The position numbers and the translations under genes are program-made. Source: Cloeon dipterum (taxonomy: Eukaryota > Arthropoda > Insecta > Ephemeroptera > Baetidae). Taken from it: a stretch of DNA of 64,000 bases. Shown in pieces: positions 13,698-26,183 of this stretch; the stretch's first letter is position 1, and every line of letters starts with the position of its first letter. Location of the stretch: the NCBI RefSeq assembly GCF_949628265.1, contig NC_088786.1, positions 23,147,681-23,211,680 on the forward strand. The letters run 5' to 3'. The notes under the pieces are model-generated. The model had not been told where the DNA came from and made no database searches. It was given only the letters and a program-made list of their open reading frames with translations.

Positions 13698-15796
13698 GCA
13701 TGGAGGCGATTGAAACCGCCATTAACTTTTGGGAAGACGCGCTGGAAGGCTACCGAAACCTGTCCAAAGAAAACCGAGGCGCCCTTGCGGTAACCACAGC
13801 CGAAGAGGCGGAATTCACGCGAGACCTGCAGAACCTGCTAGACGCAGCGTACAAAATCCAGTCAGACTCGGAGCTCCTGTTCCTCGACCAAGTTAGATTG
13901 ATCGCCTGGCTTAACGAGTTTGTTTTAGACTGACCCCGCGCTCAATTAATTTCAGAGATCGGTTTTGTTCCGGGCGGACAGTTCGGTGGCAGGTCGCTCC
14001 ACAATCAGCAGGCGGACCCGATCGAGTTGGTCCTCGAGGGACTCGTTTGTGTCGGCGCAAGATGAGGTATGAAGACAGAATTCCATTTAAAAATAGTGTT
14101 AATTATTCTATTTACATTTTAAAAACATGTTATGTATTTGAAAAGAATAATACCAGCAGTGCTACATATTTTTGCTTAGTTTGTGAGTGTTAACGATGGA
14201 TTCGCTTGGATTGCAGATCGCAGATTTAAGAGATTTGGACGAGTTTAATGATATTCCTGATCTGGACTCTCTTCCCCTTTATCAAGCAGCAGTCCAGAAA
14301 TATGAAGAAAACAATGGCATCCCATACAGGTTAAATTTGAATATAATTATTATTTTCCTCGGTGTTTGAATGATAGCGGCCCACAAGATAGAAAAACTAT
14401 TTATATAAGCTTGCATGTATTGATGAAATGAAATTAATCTCCGTTTTTTATTTCACTTCAGGTGCTTGAGATCAGACATGGTGAGGTGCTCCTCGGATGA
14501 AGAGTACCAGTGCAAATTGCACTGCATCCGCCTTGCCTTTAAGTGGCTCCTCAGTGAGCCAAACAACCAAAGCTGGCTGGTGGAAACCGGCAGGCAGGTC
14601 TTGGCAGACCTCATGATAAACGCAGAAAAAGACCCTAGAGATTTTTTAATCGCCTACGAGGATATGATTCAATACCTTGCTGAGCAGTCCAACTGGAAGG
14701 ATATAGAGGACGAAATGAACGAGAGGGACGTGAAAGCCCTCACCTTTTTTGACATCGCCCTTGATCTCATCCTGATGGATGCCTTCGACGACTTGGACTC
14801 GCCGCCTGCCTGTGTGTCGTCAGTTGTCGGAAACCGGTGGCTTTCCAATGGGTTTAAAGAAGCGGTAAGTTGCATTTATCTGTGAAATACATGCATGTAA
14901 ATGAGGATATTTTCAAATGTACAGTTAAAATTCGAAACTTGCGCTCTCATTAAAGCGTAAATTTAATTCAGTAAATGTAAAGCAACCTCCAACTAAGAAA
15001 ATTTTTGCAAATCACCAGGCTGGAAGGCACACCTTTCCAGTGGCTTTAGGGGCGTTTCAATAAAAGGCCTCGGTGCATGGAGGCGAAAAGATGGCCACAG
15101 TGGCCCAAGCTCCTTTGCGGCCACTCGGGTTTGATATTATCTGCTCGGCAGTGTTATTGGGACTTGGTGATCTCATAACCCACGGGATGTGCTGAGCAGA
15201 AGTCCTAATAGAAGTATTAAAAAAGTCCTGAAGTTTAAATAAACAAGTCCTTGTAAGTGGAGCATGCATCTCTTGGGTGTCAATCTTGATATTACCCCAA
15301 GACCAGTTCTTTTGTTACTCAAAATGGCTGGAAGGTGATCCCAATAATTATTTAATGGCATTTTATGATTGATGTGATATAAAATATATGAAATATTCAA
15401 TATTTTTTCAGGCATTGTCGACTGCCCTCTGCTCTTTGTTAAAAGCTAAACGAAGAATGCTGCAAAATCCAAGTGGCTTCATGTCTCATTTCTACACAAT
15501 CTCAGAGCACATTTCGCCTCTGATGGCCTGGGGGTTCCTGGGCACTAATGAAAACCTGAAAGAGACTTGCAAATATTTTAGAGTAAGTAACCTTACAGTT
15601 TAATTTCAAGCTCAATCTCCCTGACACTTTTTTCTTGTTCTAATTACAGAACCAAGTAATAGGCTTCTTGCAAGACATGTTTAGTTTTGACAAAATGAGG
15701 TATGTCAGCGTAGAAACTCTCGGAGAAGACATCTTAGCAAATATGAAATGTAGAGTGGACGAATTGAGAATAAGATTTGCGCCAGCACAAATATAG
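13698..15796 (+). CDS. Miga: Mitoguardin (MIGA/FAM73), C-terminal exons
   Basis: Six exons: 13698-13891, 13956-14066, 14217-14329, 14462-14864, 15412-15582, 15650-15796 (stop TAG). Phases agree throughout, giving about 378 residues. Mitoguardins are outer mitochondrial membrane proteins that promote mitochondrial fusion and lipid exchange. Recognition rests on GMEAIETAINFWEDAL (the first Gly codon is split by the upstream intron), on SSDEEYQCKLHCIRLAFKW, on the DPRDFLIAYEDM segment, and on the end containing KAKRRML and NQVIGFLQDMFSFDK. The N-terminal part with the membrane segments (roughly 150-250 residues in relatives) is missing and must lie in upstream exons, perhaps outside the window. 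The ATG at 13700 is internal in the family and is probably not the start. Poly(A) signal candidates AATAAA lie at 16007-16012 and 16237-16242. Confidence 0.93.
15017..15212 (+). repeat. SINE-like dispersed repeat, copy A (5'-truncated)
   Basis: It matches copy D (53051-53435): both have GTGGCTTTAG, GTTTCAATA, CCTCGGTGC, GGCGAAAAGATGGCCACA, GTGTTATTGGGAC and CCCACGGGATGTGCTGAGCAG in the same order. It lies in the Miga intron 14865-15411. The first half of the full-length family is missing. Confidence 0.8.
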
Positions 15797-18700
15797 TAGT
15801 ACTATTTGTTACAAAATAAGTGTACTGTTGACTACTTTTAGTCTTTTAGCTTTCTGACTTGATTAACTTAAAAGTGACATTAGATCCTTAGCGTGGGATT
15901 TGTTTTGATTGTAATCAACGTTAGCTTTTGTCCATTTGTAATATTTATAAAAGTATATCAATTTGCTGCTTTGATAACAAACAAAAATAGATTAACCTGC
16001 ACTGCCAATAAAATTGAACAGTTTATGCTAGTCTAAAGGAATCAGCTATCTGTTTCTGTACAAACACGTCACAAAGTATGGAAGTTCATTTGAAAAGAGC
16101 ATTTTTCTTAAACAAAAACCAACCATACATTTAATCTAATCTTGCGAAGCACGCACATTCCTCTTATTCTTCATCTAACTCGACAGAAAATCTTCAGTGT
16201 TATTTATTTGTATTGGCGTTGCATAGTTTTAAATTAAATAAACTCCTATACAAGGGTAAGTGGTAATGATAGCACCGTTCGCTCCCATGGTGGCGTTTCA
16301 TCTTACATCTATTTGGGAGTCATTGTCTGAACATGAACCAGATGGAAATTGTACATAATCAAAATACAAGTTTATCGATGAAACAGAGAACTGCTGCTTT
16401 TATTACATTTAATACCAAACTCTGGATCGTCAAACTTCATAATATAGTATGTGCACTACCTCGGGAACACTACTGAATTGAAGTAGAAAAGATCCTGCGA
16501 CTGCGGATAGTATGCAACCTGTTAAGCTTTACTGTATCGCGTGCAGCGTACATTCCAGGACTTCACAACGTGTGGTCTTGATAGCCAGTCAAACCTAACA
16601 GGCGCGGTTCATTAAATTGCTATTCAAGCCTTCTCAAAATATTTGTAAACTTCTTAACTACACATCGGTAATTTCCAGGAATGCTTGGGCTTTATCTTGC
16701 TTTATCTTGTTTCTTCAAAAAGTTTAGTAATTAAATTTAAAGTAATATATACACATTTCTACTTTTTTCACTTCATTAATTACGCTCTACCTATACTTTT
16801 AACTGGATGAAAATTCAAGGATGTTTCTTCTGGTGTTATGTTTGCACCATGATTTTACAAATAATTATCACAGAAGAAATTTAATTTAATTTGGCAGATT
16901 ATGGATTGATGTCAATGTACATAGAATCACTTGGGCTGTCATAAATGTTTGGTTGAAATTGAGTTTATACCGAACAAAAATTTTTTATAGCAAACTAATA
17001 ACTTGAACTCGCTACTTGCTGGTTTGCACCTTTCCAGCATGCGTGATTTGGCTTCACGGGTCAAATGTCTAGCATTTCAATGCAGTCCTCGGTGCCTCGG
17101 TGCGGAGGCAAGTGGCCCTTGAGTGGGCTGGTGCACCCATGTTATCCGTTCGCGGTGTTATTGGGACCCGGGCTTCAGCATTCGTGCTAATGCAGTGCGC
17201 GCCCTTCCCGGTCCGCGAGATCAGGGATAAAAAGAGCAAAAAAATAACATTAAAAGAGTAAATCAGCCAGCATATTGATCTTGTTGCTACCACATTGAAA
17301 AATAAAACATTTGCGGAGCATTTGAGAAATGCTTGTAGTATAATCCGTCCTTAAATACTCCAAGTAACTTTCATTCGCATTACATGTAGTATTGTCACAC
17401 TGTCTTGGAAATAATGAAGATTTCATAAAATTCAATGTGGCAATATTAGCTTCACGAGAATTGTTAAGGAGGTTTTTTAGTATTTGTCTTGTTGTTTTGT
17501 GTTGGGACTGTTGAGTAAGGTTTTAAAATCATTAAAAATATAGGAAATATTTTTTGTTGCTCTTGAGCAGGAGCGAAAATTAATTCGTGGTTTTTTACTG
17601 ACTTTAAATTCTAATTGAAAAAATTGAAAACTAAAAATTTTATTTTTAAGTAAAACGAATAAAATATTATTTATTCTCAAAGCCAAAATCGTGATGAATA
17701 TCCTAGCGGTGGGGGCTGGTTCAGGCACAACCGGCTAAACAACTTTTGCGTGACTTTTACACACGTGCTTGACTCCGCACCTTGATAGCCAGACCGACTG
17801 AGCGCGAAAGCGGGCGCAAAAATAAAATCGTGTGCTGAGTGTAAATGGCTCCCAACGCAATTTGTGTTATATAACGTTCCGTAAAATGCAATGGAATGCG
17901 GCACATTTTGATTCGAATAAGGGTGCGAAAAATGCCTGATCCCGCAAGTTTAACTATTCCTCATAATTTTGCCCCACCAACACATTTTTCGGCTCTCTAG
18001 CTCACGTGGCTTTCACGTGTTCTCCGGCCAAGAATGTTTCATTTTCGCCGCCAATAGATTGCTTCACAAAATTGTCAGGTTGTCGCGGCCTCGCCAGGCT
18101 TATCCTTTACCACTTCCCCTCTTACCCTTCCCGACTGAAATGCGTTGAATTTTGTGAGTGTAGTAGGCGTTGCTTTCTGTTTTCCTGGCGTAGGAACAGG
18201 TGCCGGAATGAAACACAGTTGAAGCAACTCTTTCTAACGAAACAACTCAACTCATTCAGAGCCTACAATTTTCGTTTGGAGTTTGGATTCTATTTGAAAA
18301 GGTAAGCGTTTTTATTAGAATAACAAATAAGAAGTGTTAACTCTTCGTCGTTCCTGGAACACCATGGTTTTTGTATGAGTTATTGCCAGTGAGAGTTAGT
18401 TGATTGGAACCAAGTGTAGAAATTGAGAGATAGCAATCAGTTACAACGGCTGCATATTAATACTCACCAGCAAGACGCCCACTCATGATTTATTAATTTT
18501 ATGTGGCGAATGGTTTATGAATTAAAATTAGGCTCATATGATACTTCCCTGTGGTAAAGGTGTCGTTGATAATTGAATTGATTCTGCAGTATTTCATGCT
18601 ATTAATATCGTTCACAATTTTTTCTCGTGTGAAAGCTGTGATAGTATCTGAGCTATTGTTAGGAAATGCGACAGGAGCAATTATTACCGCGATCCTCCGA

Positions 18701-19353
18701 ATTTACTTTAGATACACAACTTGTCTTTATGTTTATGTTTAACCAACATTTCAACGGTTAAAAGCTCAAATTTTAATTGCTCTTTGTCATTTTTATCTGA
18801 AATATATCAACGTGTCAGCTGTGTACCGGTACCGGTCACGAGAGCGCATAACCAGTTCACCAACGCGCCTATGTTATTACAACCCAAGACCTGAGCCATC
18901 TCAAGCGTGAAAGTAGGACTGCTTCTGCTGAACAGTGAACAAAAACAAGCGCCGTTTTTTTATCAATTATTTCAAACTTTTGAAAGCCTTTAGCAGTTAT
19001 TCATTTTCGAAAGAAAAATTTTAGAAAAACAGCTTTATAGCACAAAATTATTTTCATTGAGATATACCCGATACATTAATTTTGAGAAATAATAAAAGCA
19101 GATATATGATATAATAAGAATAAAACACTGCACAATATGATTTCAATAAAATCCAATTTTGTTGTTGGCAAGCATAAGATTTTTATTTTAGTAGAAATTA
19201 AAAGTACTTTGTATCTGTCAGCAGGTATCACGTAGGAAGAAAGCTGTGAAACATCAGGTAACTCCCAAAAATTTTATCCCCTATACCTCTGTCATTTGAT
19301 AAAATCCCGCCAGTAAAGAAGGCCGACTCTCTAATCACCCCCTTGTATTTCAG
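15797..19353. other. Miga 3' UTR and intergenic DNA
   Basis: It holds the Miga 3' UTR with AATAAA signals at 16007 and 16237, SINE-like copy B at 17005-17246, and otherwise no supported gene. A candidate non-coding first exon of the next gene may end at 18301, where G|GTAAGC is a good donor; the matching acceptor would be TTTCAG at 19348-19353. That pairing is inferred from splice consensus alone. Confidence 0.5.
17005..17246 (+). repeat. SINE-like dispersed repeat, copy B (5'-truncated)
   Basis: Almost identical to the reverse complement of copy C (26502-26937) from CTCGCTACTTGCTGG to the end GGGATAAAAAGAGCAAAAAAA. The A-rich 3' end and the variable 5' truncation are typical of retroposed short elements. 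Confidence 0.85.
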
Positions 19354-19499
19354 CCCCGGACCAGGAGCAGGGTGAGTGCAGGTCGGAGAGACAACGAGGA
19401 GAGTTCACGCCGCTTATCAGCGAGCGGAAAAAAGCAGCAGGCAGGCAGGCGGAGCGCTAAGTAGCACCTAGACGGGCGTGGGTCTGGTCGAGCGGCAGC

Positions 19500-22400
19500 A
19501 TGCCGTCGACGACCAGTCGCATCATCATGGCCGTGGGGGGCGCATCGGCCTCCGAGTGTCAGCCACTGAAGGCCGGAGGCGGCGGCGGCGGCAGCGGTGA
19601 CAAGCAGGAGGTGAAGCTTCGAAAGGAGCTAGGCCTGTTCGACGGCGTCGCCATCATCGTCGGCGTCATCATCGGCGCCGGCATCTTCGTCTCGCCCAAG
19701 GGAGTGCTGCTGCACGCCGGCTCCGTAGGACTCGCCCTTATTGTCTGGATCCTCTCGGGCATCTTATCGCTCGTCGGCGCCCTTTGCTATGCCGAACTAG
19801 GTGAGACTTTTATTATTCGCACTTTTTCCTGAAATTGGAGCGTTCGCGCCCACCCGCTTATCGCTCTTGTTAGGCTTTTGCGTCAAACTCGGGGTGATAA
19901 GCTTTTCGAGTTTTCCTGCTTGCCTTACAATATAATATGATTTTGGCAGATAAATTTTTTGTCGAGCCACATTTTGCTGACAAGCCAATTCACCGCAGTC
20001 GGTGCGGTGTAAACTCCACAAATTCCCTATCAAGTAAAACACAAGTTTAGTTTTAGCCAGCCACTTGTATCCTGACAGCTTCTGTTATTTCTGAAAACAA
20101 AGAGGTGACGTTTTTCTACAAGAGATAATTAAAATAAAAACAAGGAAACGTCACGAATATGCTAAATTTGTTCACTTCCCCTGCTTTTAATATGCCAAAA
20201 TAAAAACAGATTAATGAAAAATCAATTGAATTTGGATGATTTTTTTACTCTGAATGAAAACAAAATACTACAACGTACGTCTCCTTTTTACATTGCCGCA
20301 ATGTCTCACACCTTATTTATGGTAAATAAATAATTATAGGTGAGGAACCTCAGCGTGTGTTGTACAAGCTGAATGGTGCCTAACTAACCGAAGTTCATAA
20401 TAAGTAATTAATATAATTTTGGAGAGGGCGGCTCATTTTGAACGCCATTCCCTCATTGTCCTGATGTGCAATTACCACGCACTACGCCCAAACTATGTAC
20501 ATTTCTAGGAACTATCTTCATGAGTTATTAGCCCGGCGTGTCGCGTTGTTCACACCGTTGGCTGTTATTTCATCACATTCTTGCATCAGCTTAAAATTTT
20601 GTACCGCCCCGCCGGGGTTATAAAGTTTTACAGCCTCCACACATTTCGTGCCCGGGAATGATATCGTCAGCGGAATGTGCTGCCGGTGTTCCCTTACCGC
20701 GGCACTCCAGGATGGGACGAACAATTCCCTTTTTTGCACCTTATTAAAAGAGTAAAATAAAGAACGTTTGAAAGTGTGAAGGGAAATCAGCTGCAGGGCT
20801 TGTTATATAGAGAGAGCGTTGACACCTCCGCCGTTTTTGTCTGACGAGCACTGCAAAATACAATGCTCGCTCAAAGTCAGTCACGCTCAAAATCATTCCT
20901 CTGAAACCACCCCAGCAGCGCAAAAAATTTGACTTTTCTAGCCTGTTCCAGCATTCACCATGGCCCATAAAAGTTTTTTTTTTATTTTCTGCTCGGTGAA
21001 GAAGTTCTAATATGAAAAATTAAACTGCTTAAAAAATAACGCTGATTTCATGGCGGTGCTATGTGTATTAATAAATTTTGTTCTTTAAAATGAAGTAGCA
21101 AAATGCGTTCTTTTTAAATTCAAACTTTCCAAATTTTTATTCCGTAATTTTTCGTTTTTCCTCCATTTTATAAAAATGTTTAAATATATTCTTAGATATT
21201 TTTTACGAGTTGAAAGCTTTTTATAGTCCGTTTTCTGGTCACATCGAATTTATTAGGAAACCTTTCATTCAAAGTTCCCAAGAGAAAAATATTCATGCAT
21301 ATTTTTACATAATGAAAATGGAAACAACAATGTTTTTTTATCAATCTCTGAATTCCCCTCTTTGGCGGAGGAAAAAAGTGCATTTAGGGCAGAGCACAAG
21401 CCATGATACAAAAACGCGCGTTGTTCGTTTCATTCATTTTGGTTTGTGTTAATAAGTGAGGTGTCTGTTCACTCCAAAAGAGAATTTCCTGCTTCTTTCG
21501 GTTGATTTATTGCTTCAGACATCTGGCATGGCGTTTGTTTGCTTTTGAAATAAATACTTTTAGGATATCGAAAGAACTCTGAGATGGTATGTTTAGTGAT
21601 AAAAGCTATGGACATAATTTGAAACTATTGTGTGACTATATCACTTAAAAACTTCGAGACAAAAAGGCAAAATGTGTAAAATAATTTTTTTTCTTGTCAA
21701 CATTTTTTTAGCATTAGTTGAAATATTGCATGGGATTTACTTTCAAATTCTCATGAGGCCCTCCATTTCAATAGCAAAAATGCCTTATTATTTCCAGTTT
21801 TGAACTCTAATTTGTGAAATTAAAAAATAAAACACACGGACCATTTTCGCAAACATAATTATTGAGGTGGCAGCTTGTTGATTTCAATTTGAATTTTGCT
21901 TCCAGGAACGATGATCCCGAAGTCGGGAGGCGATTACGCTTACATTGGGGAGGCGTTTGGTCCTCTGCCGGCCTTCCTCTACCTGTGGGTGGCCCTTTTT
22001 GTGATCATTCCGACAGGAAACGCAATCACGGCGCTGACGTTTGCCCAATATGTGCTGCAGATGATTCAGCCCAACTGCGAACCCGACGTGGATGCGATCC
22101 GACTGATCGCAGCACTGGTCACATGTGAGTTCGCTCAATGAAATCTGCGCTTGATTTTTATTGGAAACGAGTGGGCCGTTGAGTCGGTCGCTGCATCTTG
22201 AACAATGGCAGCTAATTAGCCTTAATAGCCCTTGATTTCGGATTACACTCTGACCCCAGCGCGCGATTCGGATCGTGCAGTGAAGCATCAGCAGCAGTTC
22301 TAATGTGAGATAAATATGTATGCATCTGCATTAATTGACATTGAGTCGGCAGAGAGAACTAGATGAGGGTCTGGTCCCTTCCTGTTTCACGCTCGCAACA

Positions 22401-24770
22401 TTTTTGAGCATGCCTGACAGGCAAGAATTTTGTTTGCGCATCGCCGCGCTTGTCAACCCGGGGTGCACAAAAATTGTGATACTTTCAAATCGTACGCGTG
22501 TCTGTTGAAAGATACTTTTTTTAATAAAATTTCGAAATGCGATGTTACTTTTGTTTTAAAAGCAATTAAGTCAGCTTTTGCTTCACTAAAACGCTTCAAC
22601 ATTCCTAATATTTATGTACAGACGAAACTGATGTTAAAATAAAATATATTAATTATTTTAAAAATCAAAAGTCTGAATAACCTTATAGGAATATAGATCA
22701 GTAATATTCAGTGTGCTGGAGGGCGTGCGACTAAATTAGAACCTGAAGAAAAAAAATAGTGTTTTCAGCAAAATAAATTGACTGGAACAATTTATGAATA
22801 TTACACTTCAATTAAGTTTAAATCAGTTGAAACTTTGTAATAATTTTAAACACTTTAAGAGGTGCTCTTTTCAAGTGCGAATTCCCTTTGTGAAAGATAA
22901 GTCCCATGTTTGCGCGCAGCAATAACGTAACGAGGTAATTGGTCAAACTATATTGAATGTCAAGGCAATAACATTCTTCAGAGGCTCTAATCGCAGTTCA
23001 TTGGAGTGTCAATAAAAATTTTAACGCCTCTGTGCCTCATTGTGTGTGCTGCGGAAGAATGACCGAGTTACACTTTAAAGAGGGTGTATGGGCCCGCTGT
23101 GTCCCGTAATTTAAAAATATTAACGAATAATGCTTTGAAACACCAAGAGGTGTTGCTGCTGATAGGTCAATAATACTATTCTTCTTTTTTCGTTTCAGGC
23201 TTGCTCACGGCAATCAACTGCCGGAACGTGAAATTGGTCACAAAGGTTCAGGACATTTTTGTCGGAACCAAAATCCTGGCGCTGGGAATAATAATTGTCG
23301 CCGGCTTGGTCTACATCTTTCAGGGCAACTTGGGAAATCTGAGCCAACCGATGCAAGGGTCGTCCACTGAGCCTGGATTGATCGCACTCTCTTTCTACTC
23401 AGGTCTTTTCTCCTACGCAGGATGGTAATAATTATTTCATTTTATCCTAACCTGCATCCCAAATTTTTATTTTTGTCCACCAGGAATTATTTGAATTTTG
23501 TGACAGAGGAATTGCGAGATCCATACAAGTAATTGTTTGCCTTTATTTTTCCATCCGATGTTTAATATTCGTTTTGTGATTTTATATAGAGATTTACCAA
23601 AGGCCATAGCAATATCCCTTCCTCTCGTCACTGTTGTTTATGTGCTCACTAACGTGGCTTATTTTGCCGTGCTCACACAAAACGAAATTCTCGCATCGGA
23701 AGCTGTGGCTGTGGTAAGAAAAACGTTTTCCTGTATTCTAAGTGGAAAGAATTAATTCACGAATTCAAAAAGACTTTTGGCAGTAGAATGCTGGGAGCCA
23801 TGAACTGGGTTATGCCCTTCTTTGTTGCCTGCTCAACCTTTGGAGCCCTGAACGGCGCGATTTTCGCGTCTGCCCGACTCTTCTTTGTCGGCGCGCGCCA
23901 GGGTCACCTGCCCGCCGCGATCGCCCTGATCAACGTCGATTGTCTCACCCCAGTTCCTTCACTTATCTTCCTGGTTAGTGCAAAGACAAAATAGCTTTTA
24001 AGAAATTCAAATATTTGAAAAAATTGTTTTGTAAATTTTCAGTGCCTTATCACGCTAGTCTTGCTGCTGATCGATGACGTCTACGTGCTCATTAATTATC
24101 TCACCTTTGTGGAATCTCTATTCATTACAATGTCGATTGCGAGCCTCTTGTGGCTCAGGTACAAGCAGCCAAACGCAGAGAGACCCATCAAGGTACCATC
24201 AGGCTATTTTGACTGGCAATAATTATATGTTTAAAAATGAATCCAATAGGTGCACATTTCTCTACCCATCATGTTTTTGTTCGTGTGCCTGTTTTTGGTG
24301 ACAATGCCAGTTTACGAGAGACCATGGGAGGTCGGTGTAGGACTTCTGATAATTGCTACTGGCATTCCTGTTTATTTTATCTGCATCCGCTGGAATAATA
24401 AGCCCAAGTGGATGGTCCGAGCGTCAGGCAAGTGCAGTGTGTGTTATTTTATTAAAGGAGCATCACGACAAAATGCTCATTACTATTCAAAAACAGTTAA
24501 GATTTAAATATTACAATCAAACTCAAAGGAGAGAATGTTTATGTTTATCCTTTATTTTTGATTTTTACTACCGCGCGTATCCATAATAAAAGCAAAAAAT
24601 ATCTCATTTATTTACTATCAAAATTTACGGTTAAACTTTTCATGCAGATTTTGTTTTCAACTCGTACATTATTTGTTTTATTAATTGAGACACGTCTTTT
24701 CCTTTTAGATGGACTCAACCTGCTGTGCGCAAAGTCGTTTAAGTGCGTATTGGAAGAAAAAGAAGATTAA
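19500..24770 (+). CDS. SLC7 L-type/y+L-type amino-acid transporter (CD98 light chain)
   Basis: Nine exons: 19500-19800, 21906-22124, 23199-23424, 23484-23528, 23590-23713, 23773-23973, 24043-24192, 24250-24427, 24709-24770 (TAA). They add to 1506 nt, or 501 aa, the usual LAT size. The product is a 12-TM plasma-membrane exchanger for neutral (and possibly cationic) amino acids that pairs with a 4F2hc/CD98 heavy chain. Visible marks are [15 protein letters not shown] in TM1 (unwound GAG motif, residues 59-61), [21 protein letters not shown], the heavy-chain disulphide cysteine C158 (PNCEP), [35 protein letters not shown] and the RPIKV block. Drosophila relatives include minidiscs, JhI-21 and sobremesa; I cannot say which is the orthologue. 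The N-terminus has a Gly tract of about eight residues. One intron is GC-AG (24428-24708) and one is 59 bp with an acceptor lacking pyrimidines (23714-23772). Confidence 0.95.
19801..21905 (+). other. First intron of the SLC7 transporter gene
   Basis: A 2.1-kb phase-1 intron from G|GTGAGA to TTCCAG|GA. I see no gene, RNA or mobile-element coding sequence in it. The ORFs on both strands (for example 20518-20739) show no family features. Confidence 0.75.
22125..23198 (+). other. Second intron of the SLC7 transporter gene
   Basis: A 1.07-kb phase-1 intron between T|GTGAGT and TTTCAG|GC. Nothing recognisable lies inside. Confidence 0.75.
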
Positions 24771-25694
24771 CTTTGACGCCATTCCTGTTTCCATTATTGC
24801 GAGTGCATTCTACCAAAAGTCTATTCGATCAAGCAGCACTTTGTCAAAATATTCACGAGATTATATTTATTCCATTTTGGAAGTTGAGTATAGAGCGAAA
24901 GAAAGAATACAGGGAATACAACGATCTCGAGAATGGAATTGAGTAAAAGACGTTGTTTTGTGTGCGCGCATCGAGAGTGAATTTACTGTGAGGAACCTTA
25001 CCAACGCATTTATATATGAAACATTTGCTCCATATTTTATCAAGTATACAGCTAATTATTAGGCCCACAAACCAACAGCTCGAAGAATTCCAAGCTCGTC
25101 ATTCCATGAGTGATGGTAATTGTTAATCTCATTTAACAAAAATAAAAAAAATTACTTTTTGCTAAAAATGTGACCTGAATTTTTATTTGTATGAATAAGT
25201 TGAGGAAATGGACGGTAAATTATTTTATTTGAGTTTGTTCTTCTTTAAATCCTTTTCCAGTTTCCATTTATCATATATGCGATCAAAGATGCCTCATATA
25301 TAAGACTTTAAAAGCGAAAAACGTTTTAAATTATATCAATACCGCCTTTACTGGTTGAATATACTATCACAGAAAATACATAATACACTTTTGCAGATAA
25401 ATATTTTTAAATGGCGTTTATTTTAGCGTAGCAAAGATTTAGTAAAAATAAAAATTAAATATAAATGGAAGAAAAAAGTTCAAAAAGTTCGACTATGAGC
25501 CCGCACTGGCCAAACCTTACTGCAGTCGTGACTGTCTGTAGGAAGTGGAAGTAGGAATGGTCTGGTGCTCACTTGCGGAAGGAGGGGGAGGTGGGGATTG
25601 GGGAAGAAGAGAAAGGATAGTGGTAGAGCTACATTTTTCTTAAGTAGGGCAATTGGCATAACAAGATCAGAGCAAAGAAACGAAATTTGTAACT
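24771..25694. other. Transporter 3' UTR and spacer before the tRNA cluster
   Basis: A candidate poly(A) signal AATAAA sits at 25141-25146, 371 bp after the stop. No further gene is visible before the first tRNA. Confidence 0.55.
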
Positions 25695-25783
25695 CCTCTG
25701 GTAGCTCAGTTGGTAGAGCGGTGGACTGTAGAGGAATTCATGCAGAGATCCATAGGCCGCTGGTTCGAATCCGGCCCGGAGGA
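25695..25783 (+). tRNA. tRNA-Tyr(GTA), intron-containing, copy 1
   Basis: A complete cloverleaf can be drawn. The acceptor CCTCTGG pairs with CCGGAGG, allowing one T-G pair. The D arm is GCTCAGTTGGTAGAGC, the anticodon stem GTGGA/TCCAT, and the T arm GCTGGTTCGAATCCGGC. The discriminator A is at 25783. Anticodon GTA is at 25728-25730. A 16-nt intron (25732-25747) lies after G37, the standard place, leaving a 73-nt mature tRNA. A T5 run follows for Pol III termination. Confidence 0.97.
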
Positions 25784-25891
25784 ATTATTTTTAATTGCAA
25801 CGCAATATTTGCAATTAGTTTTTAACTTTCTCTTTACAATTCAGGTCAATATGTTCGATAACAAATCAAAGATATCTTCCATTCTCCAACT

Positions 25892-25980
25892 CCTCTGGTA
25901 GCTCAGTTGGTAGAGCGGTGGACTGTAGAGGAAAACGTGCAGAGATCCATAGGCCGCTGGTTCGAATCCGGCCCGGAGGA
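25892..25980 (+). tRNA. tRNA-Tyr(GTA), intron-containing, copy 2
   Basis: The mature sequence is the same as copy 1. Anticodon GTA is at 25925-25927 and the 16-nt intron at 25929-25944 has a different sequence (AAAACGT core). T5 and T6 terminators follow. The upstream block at about 25841-25870 resembles that of copy 3. Confidence 0.97.
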
Positions 25981-26094
25981 AACTTTTTAATTTTTTCGCA
26001 CTATATGTAGATGTTACAATTTTTGTCACTTTCACTCAAAGATTCAGGTCAATGAAATTGATAACAAATCTAAGACCGCAGCAATGTCTTGTCT

Positions 26095-26183
26095 CCTCTG
26101 GTAGCTCAGTTGGTAGAGCGGTGGACTGTAGAGGAATTCAAGCAGAGATCCATAGGCCGCTGGTTCGAATCCGGCCCGGAGGA
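26095..26183 (+). tRNA. tRNA-Tyr(GTA), intron-containing, copy 3
   Basis: The mature sequence is the same as copies 1 and 2. Anticodon GTA is at 26128-26130. The 16-nt intron at 26132-26147 differs from that of copy 1 by one base. A T8 terminator follows directly. Confidence 0.97.
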
